Shown here piece by piece: positions 9,737 to 19,022 of a stretch of DNA of 64,000 nucleotides. The DNA comes from SXTU01 sp964496695. Lineage in GTDB: Bacteria > Verrucomicrobiota > Verrucomicrobiia > Limisphaerales > SXTU01. The position numbers were made by a program, and so were the translations under genes. The stretch's first letter is position 1; every line of letters starts with the position of its first letter. A model generated the notes under the pieces. It had not been told where the DNA came from. It worked only from the letters and a program-made list of their open reading frames with translations, and did not search any database. Location: positions 5,487 to 69,486 of the forward strand of contig CAZCBE010000022.1 of the NCBI GenBank assembly GCA_964496695.1, written 5' to 3'.

Positions 9737-11911
9737 ATGACTACTCAAGCTGAACTTGACCACATCTTGCAGACAGTCCAACCGGCCATCCTTCTTCCGG
9801 TTCCGCGCGGGCAGAAGGGTTCGTGCACTCCGGGGTGGCAGCTAACAGCCAAGAGCAAGATGCGCGATGCTGCTTATCTGCGGTCGCTCCTCACTGGGAA
9901 CATTGGGGTCCTGCTCGGCGAACCCTCGGAGGGGCTTTGCAGCATCGACCTTGACGATGACGAGTTCGCAGAGGAATTCCTTGCGCTAAACCCGAAACTG
10001 GCGACGAGCCTGCGTACTCGTGGTGCTCGCGGGTGCAACGTATGGGTCTGGGTGGATTGCGTAATCCCGCGAACGAAAAATCTCAAACATTTGAAACTCC
10101 TCGATGACCAGGCCAAGCCTCGCAAGGTTGGCGAATGGCGGGCGACCGGATGCCAAACCATGATCTGGGGCAAGCACCCCAGCGGCGTCGACTACATGTG
10201 GGTGGTGGACGCCAAGCCTGTCGTCATCCCGTTCAACGAGATCATCTGGCCACCGGACTGGACGAAGCCCGGTGAGGAGACGCGCACGATACAAACCACT
10301 GTGGCTCCCGGAACTACATCGGGCGCAGCGGGGAGCAAACCGGCACCGGTGTTGGAGCGGATTACTTTGCCGTCCGGCGGCGTGGGGATCAACGAAACCG
10401 CCGAGCAGTTGTTCCCGATCATCGCGGCCTCGAACACGATGTTCTCCCGTGAGGGTGCGATGGTGGAGGTGGGGCAATCGCAGAAAGGCGTTCGCAGTCT
10501 GGAATTGATGTCCGCGCAGATGTTCCGCAGCCGGATGGAATTCTTCGCCTCGCTCTTTGTCTGGCAGAAGGTCAAGGGAGGAGGCGCTGAGTTGGTGCCG
10601 ACGGCCGCCAGTTTGGATCACGCTCACGCGCTCATGGCGACGGTAGCTGCATCGCAATTGTTGCCGAAGATTGTGGGGCTGGTAAACTGTCCAGTCCTTC
10701 TCAGCGACGGAGACGAATGCCGGATAATCAGCGACGGTTACGACAGGGTATCAGGTATTTTCGTTACTGGTGGTGGCGTGCCGCCGCAGGTTGAGCTGGC
10801 CGAAGCTGTGCAATCGTTGAAGGAACTGGTGGCCGACTATCTTTTCCAGACGCCCGGGGACCGCTCTCGTGCTCTTGCAGCCTTGATCACGCCAGCCCTT
10901 CGCTTCGGACGACACATCGTCGGCAACATCCCGATCGACACCATGGAAGCGAACGCCTCTCAAGCCGGCAAAAGCTATCGCGAGGAACTCCGGGCAGCGA
11001 TTTACAACGAGCTGCCTACGATCGTGACGCAGAAGAACGGCGGCGTAGGTTCCGACGATGAATCCTTCAACGCGGCGCTGCTCGCGGCACACCCGTTCAT
11101 CCTGTTCGACAATCGCCGGGGAAAGTTCGACAGCACGCATCTGGAAGCCTTCGTGACTGCGCCTAGCCGCTTTCAGGTCAGAGTCCCATACCGTGCCGGT
11201 GTCATCATTGATTCGAGCTGGTTTGTGGTAGGACTCACCAGCAACGGGGTCGAGTTCACGCCAGACCTCGCCAACCGGGCTTCCATCGTGCGGATTCACA
11301 AGCAGCCACCGGGGTTCCAGTTCAGGACGTATTCCGAAGGGGACATCCTCGCACATGTCAGAGCCAACCAGGCCTACTATCTTGGCTGCGTTTTCAGTGT
11401 CCTGATCGCGTGGCTCCAGGCGGGCAGACCGCGCACACAGGAAACCCGGCATTCTTTCCGCGCTTGGAGCCAGGTGCTGGACTGGATGGTCCAGAACATC
11501 TTCGGCGAGGCACCATTGATGGACGGCCACGGGTGGGCGCAGGAGCGCGTCAGCAATCCCGGCCTGAGCTTCATCCGCAAGCTGTCCCTCGCGGTTGCCA
11601 AGCTTGGCCAGCTTGGGCAACCGCTGACCACGACCCAACTCTACGAACTCGCCCTCGGAGAGGGGATTGAGGTCCCCTACCTGACCAAGCCGGATGAGGC
11701 AGCTGGTCCGAAGCTTGTGGGCGGAGCCATGGCCCGCGTCTTCGCCATCGAGGATTTTGTGGAAGTGGAGGGGTTCCGTATAACCCGCGTGATCAAAAAG
11801 GCTTCCACCCGCCTCGGCGGACGTAATTTTGACCAGAAGGCATACACGTTCGACCGCTCGAAACAGGGCACTCCAACACTCCCGGAGCCAGCTCCGCAGC
11901 AAGCACAGTAA
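9737..11911 (+). CDS. Prim-Pol domain protein with C-terminal ATPase-like region
   Basis: This protein of about 724 residues is likely a primase-helicase for replication of a mobile element. The N-terminal 170 residues match the bifunctional primase-polymerase fold: GVLLGEPSEGLCSIDLDDDE near 58-76 has the acidic DLD metal-binding pair, and a later conserved GEWRATGCQTMIWGKHPSG region follows. The C-terminal half has a Walker-A-like ANASQAGKS at 405-413 in which the first glycine of the P-loop is missing, followed by a segment containing ILFDNRRG that could be a degenerate Walker B. The ATG at 9737 has GAGGAG 5 bases upstream and is chosen over the upstream TTG. The HTH gene ends 8 bases before it. 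Confidence 0.8.
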   Translation: MTTQAELDHILQTVQPAILLPVPRGQKGSCTPGWQLTAKSKMRDAAYLRSLLTGNIGVLLGEPSEGLCSIDLDDDEFAEEFLALNPKLATSLRTRGARGCNVWVWVDCVIPRTKNLKHLKLLDDQAKPRKVGEWRATGCQTMIWGKHPSGVDYMWVVDAKPVVIPFNEIIWPPDWTKPGEETRTIQTTVAPGTTSGAAGSKPAPVLERITLPSGGVGINETAEQLFPIIAASNTMFSREGAMVEVGQSQKGVRSLELMSAQMFRSRMEFFASLFVWQKVKGGGAELVPTAASLDHAHALMATVAASQLLPKIVGLVNCPVLLSDGDECRIISDGYDRVSGIFVTGGGVPPQVELAEAVQSLKELVADYLFQTPGDRSRALAALITPALRFGRHIVGNIPIDTMEANASQAGKSYREELRAAIYNELPTIVTQKNGGVGSDDESFNAALLAAHPFILFDNRRGKFDSTHLEAFVTAPSRFQVRVPYRAGVIIDSSWFVVGLTSNGVEFTPDLANRASIVRIHKQPPGFQFRTYSEGDILAHVRANQAYYLGCVFSVLIAWLQAGRPRTQETRHSFRAWSQVLDWMVQNIFGEAPLMDGHGWAQERVSNPGLSFIRKLSLAVAKLGQLGQPLTTTQLYELALGEGIEVPYLTKPDEAAGPKLVGGAMARVFAIEDFVEVEGFRITRVIKKASTRLGGRNFDQKAYTFDRSKQGTPTLPEPAPQQAQ

Positions 11912-12008
11912 GCCCCTATAAACCTTTTATGCCGCCTTCAAGGATCTCCCAGGAAAATGTCTATACCCCCTTGCTGGGGTTGCTGCGAATCACCAACCGT
12001 CACACACC

Positions 12009-12338
12009 ATGAAGATCGATACCTCCAAGCTGAAGCACGTCTCCAGCAGAGTCCGGGACGGACAGAATGTCATCATCGCCCGTTGTCCAGCATGCGAGGA
12101 GGACGGTCACGACAACAAGGGTGACCACCTGATCGTCTTCCCAGACGGCCGGTTCGGGTGCGTGGTGAATCACGTGGAGGATGAGGACAGCCGTGACCAT
12201 CGCAAGCGCATCATGGAACTCGTCGGCATCCCCGGCACTCAGACCTGGAATCGCCCCCGTTATGTCCCCAAGACGACCATGCCGTCCGCAACCGCCACGG
12301 TAAGGGTCATTCAGTTGAAGAAGGGGGAAAGTTTGTGA
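12009..12338 (+). CDS. Small CHC2-like zinc-finger protein
   Basis: This 109-residue protein has a CPAC motif near residue 26 and a later GCVVNH near residue 50. The spacing and the intervening beta-strands (DHLIVFPDGRFGC) match the zinc-binding fold at the start of DnaG-type and phage primases. The catalytic TOPRIM part is absent. It follows the Prim-Pol gene on the same strand and may supply its DNA-recognition zinc domain in trans, which is an inference. A weakly supported ATG without an obvious ribosome-binding site is used. Confidence 0.65.
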   Translation: MKIDTSKLKHVSSRVRDGQNVIIARCPACEEDGHDNKGDHLIVFPDGRFGCVVNHVEDEDSRDHRKRIMELVGIPGTQTWNRPRYVPKTTMPSATATVRVIQLKKGESL

Positions 12339-12576
12339 CCACTCCGGGCATGAACAGCACCTGCTCGCCCAGCTGGGCCGCCCATTTCCATCCGTGTTCG
12401 GTGCCTCCACCACGCCTATGAACATCAGTCGCGCGATCACCGCTCCTGTGCCCGCCATCTCGCAGGGCATTCAGGCCCGGGACCCGATCTCAGTGCAACG
12501 GAGGCAAAACCAACGGCCGCACAGCGGCCACCGTCGCCATGCCTCGGCGACACATATCGGTAAACCAGACAAGTAT

Positions 12577-13932
12577 ATGCAAGCAACCTTCGTGAGTCCT
12601 CTGGCCGAACCGGCCAACAACATCAACGCGGCGAACAACCTCGTCACGGCCGCACTCAGCGGTGCGCAGGAGGCGCTGGTGCCCCCCGGCGCTATGAAGC
12701 TTCTCGGCGCTGCCCCATCAGCTCCAGCCGCGATGGTGAACTTCTGGCACAAGCCTGTGGGGATTGAGCTCAACCACTTCTTGCACAAGAGCCTGTCCGA
12801 TTGGAAATGCAATATTTCCGTGGGATGTAACCACGGCTGTTTGTTTTGCTACGTGCCAGCGGTAGCCACGAAGTTTCAGAAGCCAGTGCTGAAGGAGCGA
12901 TACGGCGTGGATGATCCCGGGGTGCAGTGGGGTGAGTATGTCCTCCTGCGTCCGCTCGACGAGGAGCAGCTCCTCAAGGCCATCCGGGCTGCGGAGAACC
13001 GTCCCTTGAGCGAGTTGAGCCCAGATGGCAATCGCGCTGTCATGTTGTGCACCACCGCGGACGCCTATCAGACAATCACCTCGCCGAACAAGGAACTGAA
13101 AAGGCGGCTGAACGCGGAACGTGCCCACATGGTGCGGCGAATTCTGGAGCTGATTCGCGACCACTCGACGTTGAACGTGAGGGTCCTGACGCGCAGCCCG
13201 CTCGCCCGGCTGGACTTCGACTTGTTCAAGTCGTTCGGCCCCCGGTTGATGTTCGGGATGAGCCTGCCCACGCTCAACGACCGGCTGGCCCGGATTTATG
13301 AGCCGAATGCTCCATCGCCGACCCAGCGGCTGGCCACATTGCAGGCGGCCCGAGACCGGGGCCTGAACATCTTCGTGGCGGTTGCCCCCACTTACGCGGA
13401 GTGTGACGAGGCCGACGTTCGCGCCACGCTGACGGCGGTCAAGGCACTCAACCCGCTCACCATCTACCACGAGCCCATCAATGTTCGCGCGGACAACATC
13501 GAGCGGATTGCCCGGCACGCCGAGGCAGAAGGAAAAGTCCTCAACACCGCCGTCTTCGACACGCCCAACGCATGGCGGGTCTACGCGATGGACGCCCTGC
13601 GGATGGTGCAGCGCGTTGCCCAAGAGCTTGGCTTGGAGCACAAGCTCCACTTGTGGCCCGACGCCGGGCTCGAATCTGAGAACTGCTTCCACGAGATCCG
13701 GAGGGCTGCGTGGAAGCGTCAGCATCCCGACCTGCAGCTGACCCGGGAGCAACGGGCCGAACTGAAGCGCCTTGGCGACATCGCATATCAGGAGCATCGG
13801 GTCTGGCTCGGCGTCTGGTGGTCACGCATCAGCGAGTGGCCGGGTGTGGAACGGGCCACCTGGACACCGCCAGAGTTGCCAGCAGATCCGTTCGCAGTCC
13901 CGGCACTTCATGCCCTCACGGTAAACGCCTGA
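12577..13932 (+). CDS. Radical SAM protein of the spore-photoproduct-lyase-like type
   Basis: This protein of about 451 residues has the 4Fe-4S cluster motif CNHGCLFC (CxxxCxxC) at residues 84-91. It continues with VPAVATKF, a long TIM-barrel-like region including LNVRVLTRSPL, and GMSLPTLNDRLARIYEP. These are features of the SPL/Rv2578c-type radical SAM group (DNA-repair-photolyase-like). The open frame extends upstream to 12394, but the extra residues are low-quality, so the ATG at 12577 is preferred without certainty. Family members cleave SAM to a 5'-deoxyadenosyl radical. The substrate here is unknown. Its placement inside a replication-like island between primase and DUF3987-type genes is unusual. 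Confidence 0.8.
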   Translation: MQATFVSPLAEPANNINAANNLVTAALSGAQEALVPPGAMKLLGAAPSAPAAMVNFWHKPVGIELNHFLHKSLSDWKCNISVGCNHGCLFCYVPAVATKFQKPVLKERYGVDDPGVQWGEYVLLRPLDEEQLLKAIRAAENRPLSELSPDGNRAVMLCTTADAYQTITSPNKELKRRLNAERAHMVRRILELIRDHSTLNVRVLTRSPLARLDFDLFKSFGPRLMFGMSLPTLNDRLARIYEPNAPSPTQRLATLQAARDRGLNIFVAVAPTYAECDEADVRATLTAVKALNPLTIYHEPINVRADNIERIARHAEAEGKVLNTAVFDTPNAWRVYAMDALRMVQRVAQELGLEHKLHLWPDAGLESENCFHEIRRAAWKRQHPDLQLTREQRAELKRLGDIAYQEHRVWLGVWWSRISEWPGVERATWTPPELPADPFAVPALHALTVNA

Positions 13933-13990
13933 ACATTCACGATGCATCCTGCCGCCGGTTCAACCGGGTGGCAGGGCATCAATCATACAA

Positions 13991-14395
13991 ATGACACCAC
14001 CAAACATCGGCTTCCACGTTGACGACAACCACGCCCGATCCACCGAAGCTGCACCAGCTCCCAACGGGCTCATCCCCTATCCGGAGTGGCCGGAAGTGAT
14101 CGATTCGCTGCTCGATGCCTTTGTCCGGCCGCCGGCGGCGGGCAGGCCGCTCCCGGGCGCCTCCGGGCCGAGCGCGCCGGCGGATAGTCGGCCGCCCGAC
14201 TCTGCGGCCGTGATGGACAAGGAGGACTTGGACAGCGTGGCCGGCGGTGAGCGCCCCGGCGTCCCCCGCGTGGACCCCGGCTTCAAGGGGCTGCTGGAGG
14301 CGGTGATGGTCCTGCACGTTCGCGCGGTGCTCCGGCACAACCGCCAGGTGAGCCTGAACGGCCTGAAGCAGGGCTCGGGAGGGGGCCATGACTAA
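13991..14395 (+). CDS. Hypothetical protein translationally coupled to the next gene
   Basis: This is a 134-residue protein with a Pro/Ala/Gly-rich middle (about 48-90) and a short helical C-terminus. No domain is recognised. It overlaps the following gene by 8 bases, which suggests translational coupling and supports it as a real gene. The start codon at 13991 has no clear ribosome-binding site. Confidence 0.55.
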   Translation: MTPPNIGFHVDDNHARSTEAAPAPNGLIPYPEWPEVIDSLLDAFVRPPAAGRPLPGASGPSAPADSRPPDSAAVMDKEDLDSVAGGERPGVPRVDPGFKGLLEAVMVLHVRAVLRHNRQVSLNGLKQGSGGGHD

Positions 14396-15689
14396 CCCCA
14401 TTCCACCAACAAGCTGGCCCGGCGGCCACCTTGCCCTGCCGTTCCTGTTGGGCAACGTCGTTCGTGCCTTGGAGGGCAATCTCGCGCTGCCGCCCGCCGT
14501 GGGGACTGCCGTGGTGCTCCAGGCCGTTTCCGCCGTCGTTGGTTCTGCCGCGATGCTCCGGGATGACCCGGCCTCGCCGCTCGCGCCCAGCCTCCACACC
14601 ATGATTGCGGCCGGGGCGGGTTCCGTGCTGCCGATGGCGCTGGACGCGGTGCTGAGCCCGCTGCGTCTCGCGCAGGCGCAACTCAACGAGCTGGCAGCCA
14701 CCGGGCCAGCCATGCTGGCCGCCGAATCTGGGTTGAGGGCGAGGGAGCTGCGCGCCTGCCTGTCCCCGGTCATGCTGATGGAGGATGCGTCATTCCCGGC
14801 ACTCCTGGCCGCGCCGCCACGCGCGTTCGATGGTTGTGTCCTCGGCACTTTCAGCGCGTCGGCATGGGCCCGTCTGTGGACCGAGCTCGCCGCCGCGCCC
14901 AACGGCTCCCGCCGCCACCTGTTCCTCCAAGCCCTCGCCGGCCATGCGCCCTTGGACAAGGGGCGGCCCCTGCGCACCGGCACCGTGAGCCTGCTCGCGG
15001 AAGTCCGCCCGGACTCGGAGCCGTGGTCCGGCCTGGTGGACTTCCTGCCGCCGGATTTGTGCGAGCGCAGCCTGGTGGTCAACGTCGGTCTTGGCCCGGC
15101 CAGCCCGAAGGGTGACACCGTGCTGCCGCCTGAGCTCGCCAACGACTGGGCAGATGGTCTTCAGCAGCTCTTCCAAGTGCGGGGCCTGGAGGGGCCTGGG
15201 GACGTGCCGATGTCTGCGGCGGCACGCGCCGGTTTCCGACTGTTCCACGCGGAACTGGTGGCGAATGCCTCCCTGTGGCCGGAACGGCACCACGAGCTGG
15301 TCTTTGGCTGGCCGGTGCTCGCGCGGCGGCTGGCGTTGCTGCTGCACCTGAGCGCCTTAGTCGACAACGCGGTGAGCGAAGCCAATGCGGAGACTGGCAT
15401 CGCCCTCGCCCGGTTCTACGGCTCGCATATGCTGTCATTGCGTGACGCAGCGCAGTTGCAGAAGGCAAAGGCCCAACAGTTTGCCGACTGCGAGCGACTG
15501 CTGACCGCGATCAAGCAGTTCGGCTCAACCGGCCGGCGCCAGCTCTTCCGGCGCTTTCATGGGCAATCCTACGAACGCTGGAACCGGGCGCTGGGGCAGT
15601 TGGTGCAGGAGGGCCAGGTGGTGCAGTTGGCTCCGGATGAATTTGCGGTGTCGGACAACCTGCTGCCGGCCCGCTCTTCCACAGTCTGA
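14388..15689 (+). CDS. DUF3987-like protein lacking the P-loop
   Basis: This 433-residue protein starts with an ATG preceded by a strong purine-rich site (GGGAGGGGG). The opening PGGHLALPFLLGNVVRALEG, followed by VPPxxxxAxxLxxxSAxxG-like text, resembles the start of DUF3987/RepA-helicase-like proteins of mobile elements. The late LARRLALLLHLSALVDNAVS, followed by a run ending in ARFYGSHML, resembles their C-terminal helical region. A central Walker A motif is not visible, so it may be a degenerate, non-catalytic member. The C-terminal 70 residues look like a winged helix (QLFRRFHGQSYERWNRALGQ). It is probably part of the same island operon as the 134-residue gene it overlaps. Confidence 0.6.
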   Translation: MTNPIPPTSWPGGHLALPFLLGNVVRALEGNLALPPAVGTAVVLQAVSAVVGSAAMLRDDPASPLAPSLHTMIAAGAGSVLPMALDAVLSPLRLAQAQLNELAATGPAMLAAESGLRARELRACLSPVMLMEDASFPALLAAPPRAFDGCVLGTFSASAWARLWTELAAAPNGSRRHLFLQALAGHAPLDKGRPLRTGTVSLLAEVRPDSEPWSGLVDFLPPDLCERSLVVNVGLGPASPKGDTVLPPELANDWADGLQQLFQVRGLEGPGDVPMSAAARAGFRLFHAELVANASLWPERHHELVFGWPVLARRLALLLHLSALVDNAVSEANAETGIALARFYGSHMLSLRDAAQLQKAKAQQFADCERLLTAIKQFGSTGRRQLFRRFHGQSYERWNRALGQLVQEGQVVQLAPDEFAVSDNLLPARSSTV

Positions 15690-15710
15690 CCCGTTGACAC
15701 GTTGACAAAT

Positions 15711-16142
15711 ATGAACATTCCAAGCTCTGTGCATCCGAAGTCCGCTGGAACCATGCCTGCTCTTGAGGCTGAAAACCTGCCGGTGTCGCTGTCCGTGGTA
15801 GTCCGTATCGCGGACGCCCGGGGGAGCACCCGGGTATTTGAAGCGCGTCAGGAGCAGTCCTTTGCCGTCGCACCGGAAGCCCTGGCGGCGCTACCCGGCA
15901 AGCTCAACTGCCTGGTGCGCAGAGTTGGTGGCGACGCCCAAGTTAAATTGAGCAAATTCCTGGAGCTGCTCTTGCAGCCTGAGCCCCCGGCCGAAGCCCC
16001 ACCGCCACCAGCGGAGCCGAACCCCTCCGCAGGCACCCCGGTGCCGGATGCACAGCCAGTGCCAGTGCCAGTGCCGTCACCCGATGCGCCCATGCACGTC
16101 GAGGACTACCTCATTCCTTTGGCTTTACCGCTCCTGTCCTGA
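15711..16142 (+). CDS. Hypothetical protein with Pro-rich tail
   Basis: This protein of about 143 residues has a beta-rich N-terminal half (residues 25-85) and a low-complexity Pro/Ala/Val tail containing repeated PVP units (about 95-130). It follows the DUF3987-like gene by about 20 bases on the same strand. Its 3' end overlaps the convergent gene at 16111 by about 30 bases. No family is recognised. The start may instead be the TTG at 15702. Confidence 0.5.
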   Translation: MNIPSSVHPKSAGTMPALEAENLPVSLSVVVRIADARGSTRVFEARQEQSFAVAPEALAALPGKLNCLVRRVGGDAQVKLSKFLELLLQPEPPAEAPPPPAEPNPSAGTPVPDAQPVPVPVPSPDAPMHVEDYLIPLALPLLS

Positions 16143-17028
16143 GCATGCTCTGGATTTCTGCCCGAGCTTGTTCCGAATCATAGTCGGGCGGAGGCGGCGA
16201 ACCGATGGCGTTGTATTTTTGGATTTCTTCCAGGGCAGGCGAGACCGCATTGATATGGTGAAGGGCCTGTTCGTCTCGATCCTGGGTGAGGTCATGTTGC
16301 TGGACCGCCGCTGAATGGGCCGCGCGGATAACCGGGGCCTCCATGCGGCAGCCCACCGCCCAGAGCCGCGCCGCGTCAGCCTGAACCCGGTCCAGCATCT
16401 GGCCTCGCGTGTCGGCAAACGCTTCCATGCTCGGGCGCGGCTTGTAACCTGCCAGGACCAGCACCGCCTCCGCGCCCTCTTGCGCCCCGGCCCGGAGCAA
16501 GCGCAGGCGGTCGCCCTCCGGGGTGGGCTTGGCGTCGCGCACGGCCGCCTGCCAGCCTGCTGGATAGAGCATTGCGTTCAAGTAAGCCTGCTCGTGCTTC
16601 CGGTCCCGCACGTTCCAGAACAGCACCTCATAAGCCTCAACGACCTCTTCACTGGTGTTGAGGACTTCGGCGATGCCAGCCAGGGTGATGTCCTCCGCCA
16701 GCAGCAGGGCTTCGAGCAAATTGCGCTCCAGGCGACGAGTTTCGGTGCGGAAGGATTCGACCTCGACCATCAACTGGTCCGTCACCCCCAGCCGCCGGGC
16801 TACGAAGCATTGCAGCAAGACCCATTCATTGATCGTGTCGGGCAGCCATCGCCGCTTTTGGTGCGCCTCGACGAAATTCCAGCCGAAGGCCGTGTCGCGC
16901 AAGGCCAGCGCAAAGCGCTCCGATGGGGCCTGCCGCGCAGATTGGAAGGGGCTGCGGCGCGGGGCCGCTGGATAAGCCGACCCCGGGGGCAGCAGGGCGA
17001 ACAGCTCTTTCACACGGTTCTGGTCCAT
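16111..17028 (-). CDS. Hypothetical helical protein at the edge of the island
   Basis: This protein of about 305 residues is convergent with the island genes. A GTG at 17046 would add six residues. The middle reads AEDITLAGIAEVLNTSEEVVE followed by AYEVLFWNVRDRK. This looks like a helix-turn-helix with a following helix, similar to DNA-binding subunits that recognise element ends, but the resemblance is weak. The C-terminus contains a PPPPDYDSE linker. Function unknown. Confidence 0.6.
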   Translation of the reverse strand: MDQNRVKELFALLPPGSAYPAAPRRSPFQSARQAPSERFALALRDTAFGWNFVEAHQKRRWLPDTINEWVLLQCFVARRLGVTDQLMVEVESFRTETRRLERNLLEALLLAEDITLAGIAEVLNTSEEVVEAYEVLFWNVRDRKHEQAYLNAMLYPAGWQAAVRDAKPTPEGDRLRLLRAGAQEGAEAVLVLAGYKPRPSMEAFADTRGQMLDRVQADAARLWAVGCRMEAPVIRAAHSAAVQQHDLTQDRDEQALHHINAVSPALEEIQKYNAIGSPPPPDYDSEQARAEIQSMLRTGAVKPKE

Positions 17029-17175
17029 GGATTTGGAGATTAGCACGATGCGCGGCGGACCACCAGGATCAGATGGCGGCGCGAAATGACCGTTGCTTGC
17101 CGCCTGCCTTCGAGTGAATTCTCGACAACTGCTGTGTCATTGCCGAAGCCGCTTCCAATCAAGCCGTCAACTCAC

Positions 17176-18297
17176 ATGAGAACTCCACCATCATTCCTGC
17201 TTTCCCTCCTCGCCGCGCTGCTGCTCGCGTTTGGCGATCGCGCCCACGCAGCCAGTTCGGCGTTGCCCCGCAGCACACCCGAGGCGCAGGGAATATCTTC
17301 CGAGGCGATCCGTGCTTTTGTCGAAGCGGCGGACCAGGAGATCCACACACTGCACAGCTTCATGCTCGTGCGGCATGGGCAGGTGATCGCGGAGATGTGG
17401 TGGAAGCCCGAGGCGGCGGACAAGCCGCATGTCCTGTGGTCGCTCAGCAAGAGCTTCAACGCCACCGCGGTCGGCCTCGCGGCGGCGGAGGGAAAACTCA
17501 GCTTGGAAGATCCGGTGCTGAAGTTTTTTCCAGCCGAGACGCCCGCGGAGCCTTCCGGCCATCTCAAGGCCATGCGCGTGCGCGACCTGCTCACGATGAG
17601 CGGCGGGCATGACGCCGAGCCGAAATTCAACCTCGCAAGCGGCCCTTCCGTGAAGGAGTTCCTCTCGCATCCCGTCACGCACGTGCCCGGCACCTGGTTT
17701 CGCTACAACACGCCCGGCAGCTACCTGCTCTCGGCCATCGTCACCAAGGCCACCGGTCAGACGGTGCTCGACTACCTCAAGCCGCGCCTCTTCGAGCCGC
17801 TCGGGATCGAGCACCCGCAATGGGGAGCCACCGCCGAGGGCTACAGCCTCGGCGGCTACGGTCTCTTCCTCCGCACGGAGGATATTGCCAAGTTCGGCCA
17901 GCTCTATCTGCAGAAGGGAAAATGGGAGGGCAAGCAATTGCTTCCCGAGAAGTGGGTTGCAGCCGCGACCGCCAAACAGGTGGACAACGACAAAGCCCCG
18001 AGCGGCAAGAATCCAGACTGGCGGCAAGGCTATGGCTTTCAGTTTTGGCGCTGCCAGCACAACGCCTACCGGGGCGACGGGCGTGATGGCCAGATCTGTC
18101 TGGTGCTGCCCGAACAGGACGCGGTCATTGCCATCACGGCGCAGACCGGCCAGATGCAGGCAGAGCTGGACCTCGTTTGGGGAAAACTCCTGCCTGCGTT
18201 CCGCGCTGGGCCGTTGCCGGCCAATGAGGTCGAACTCAAGAAGCTCAAGCAAATCGCGGCTAACCTCGACGCCCACGCGGCAAAGAAGGACAAGTGA
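17176..18297 (+). CDS. Secreted serine hydrolase, class C beta-lactamase fold
   Basis: This 373-residue protein has a signal peptide (residues 1-26, ending in RAHA). It carries the class C beta-lactamase/esterase catalytic motif SLSK at 89-92, where S89 is the nucleophile and K92 the general base. A YNT motif follows at 177-179, with a conserved GYGLFLRTEDIAKFGQL stretch and a late DGQICLVLPEQD in place of KTG. This pattern matches 6-aminohexanoate-dimer-hydrolase-like and EstB-type enzymes more than true beta-lactamases. It acts in the periplasm or outside the cell. The ATG at 17176 is chosen because it starts the signal peptide, although the frame is open from 17086. The gene stands alone. 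Confidence 0.88.
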   Translation: MRTPPSFLLSLLAALLLAFGDRAHAASSALPRSTPEAQGISSEAIRAFVEAADQEIHTLHSFMLVRHGQVIAEMWWKPEAADKPHVLWSLSKSFNATAVGLAAAEGKLSLEDPVLKFFPAETPAEPSGHLKAMRVRDLLTMSGGHDAEPKFNLASGPSVKEFLSHPVTHVPGTWFRYNTPGSYLLSAIVTKATGQTVLDYLKPRLFEPLGIEHPQWGATAEGYSLGGYGLFLRTEDIAKFGQLYLQKGKWEGKQLLPEKWVAAATAKQVDNDKAPSGKNPDWRQGYGFQFWRCQHNAYRGDGRDGQICLVLPEQDAVIAITAQTGQMQAELDLVWGKLLPAFRAGPLPANEVELKKLKQIAANLDAHAAKKDK

Positions 18298-18530
18298 AGT
18301 GCTGCTGGCCATCGGGGCCGCTGGAACCGCCCAGTCGAGAGCCGTCTCGCCACGCGCGCGCTGCAAGTGTGGCGATTGACCCGATGCGATGGCTCTAGTG
18401 GCTGAGCGGAGCCAAGGTGCGCATGCGGAAGCTCCGAGTGGAAGACAAGCGAAAGCTGCGCCGTCGAACGAGCCAGCTCGCCGCAGGATTCCCGCATCGC
18501 CGCCGCAGCGCGGTTCAGCAATGGTTGGCC

Positions 18531-18731
18531 ATGTGGCTTGAACACCTGACCCGGCTTTGGGGCGCTCACCTGGCGCTGGTCCACGGACTGGGCCTGCTGC
18601 ACGCCGTCCATGCCGTCCTGAAGGTGCGCAGTCCGCAGGGGGCCATCGGCTGGGCGCTGGCGCTGGTTTCCTTCCCGTGGTGGTTCAAGGCCGCCGTGCG
18701 TGTGGCGCGGCTCTTATCCCCGGTGCAATGA
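18531..18731 (+). pseudogene. cls: Truncated start of a cardiolipin synthase
   Basis: The 66-residue frame reads HGLGLLHAVHAVLKVRSPQG then AIGWALALVSFPW, the well-known N-terminal PLDc_N membrane segment of cardiolipin synthases. After FPW the sequence diverges (WFKAAVRVARLL) and stops. No phospholipase D HKD motif follows in any frame. I call it a broken remnant. Confidence 0.65.
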
Positions 18732-18871
18732 TGGCCCCCCCTGGGGCCGGGGCAGGTCCAAATACCAACCGCCTCATCGTCGGTTTCGAGAAGACTTGTC
18801 AAGCTGCTGGGTGACGCGCTAAATCCCTGCCGACAGGAACTAACATGTAAAACCCAGCGCACATAATTTTG

Positions 18872-19022
18872 CGTAGCTTCGGCTACGGTCTCACCTGAAA
18901 ACCGCGAATTTTCTCCGTGTAGAGACCCGACCCAGCACGCGCCCAACGGGCGCGGCTTGGCGTGTCTTCTACACAGGCGCTTCGCGGTGCCTCAGGTGAA
19001 GGCGCGTTGAGTCCGCGCCTTC
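18872..19022 (+). ncRNA. Candidate structured small RNA with nested stems
   Basis: Several perfect stems nest in about 150 bases. They are a UUCG-capped hairpin CGTAGC/GCTACG at 18872-18887; closing stem TCACCTGA (18891-18898) with TCAGGTGA (18992-18999); ACCGCG (18901-18906) with CGCGGT (18983-18988); GTGTAGA (18917-18923) with TCTACAC (18968-18974); and an inner CGCGCCC/GGGCGCG hairpin at 18938-18954. A 9-bp GC-rich hairpin at its 3' end looks like a terminator. No protein frame explains this. The strand is chosen because the terminator-like hairpin with following T bases is on the + strand. It does not match SRP RNA, tmRNA or RNase P motifs that I know. Confidence 0.55.

Noticed and set aside
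17176..18297. Antibiotic-resistance beta-lactamase
   Set aside because: It has the SxxK motif but lacks the usual KTG box and resembles esterase/amide-hydrolase relatives, so resistance cannot be claimed.
18796..18824. Promoter for the structured RNA (TTGTCA, 17-base spacer, CTAAAT)
   Set aside because: The -35 is good but the -10 is weak (3 of 6), so it is not listed as a feature.
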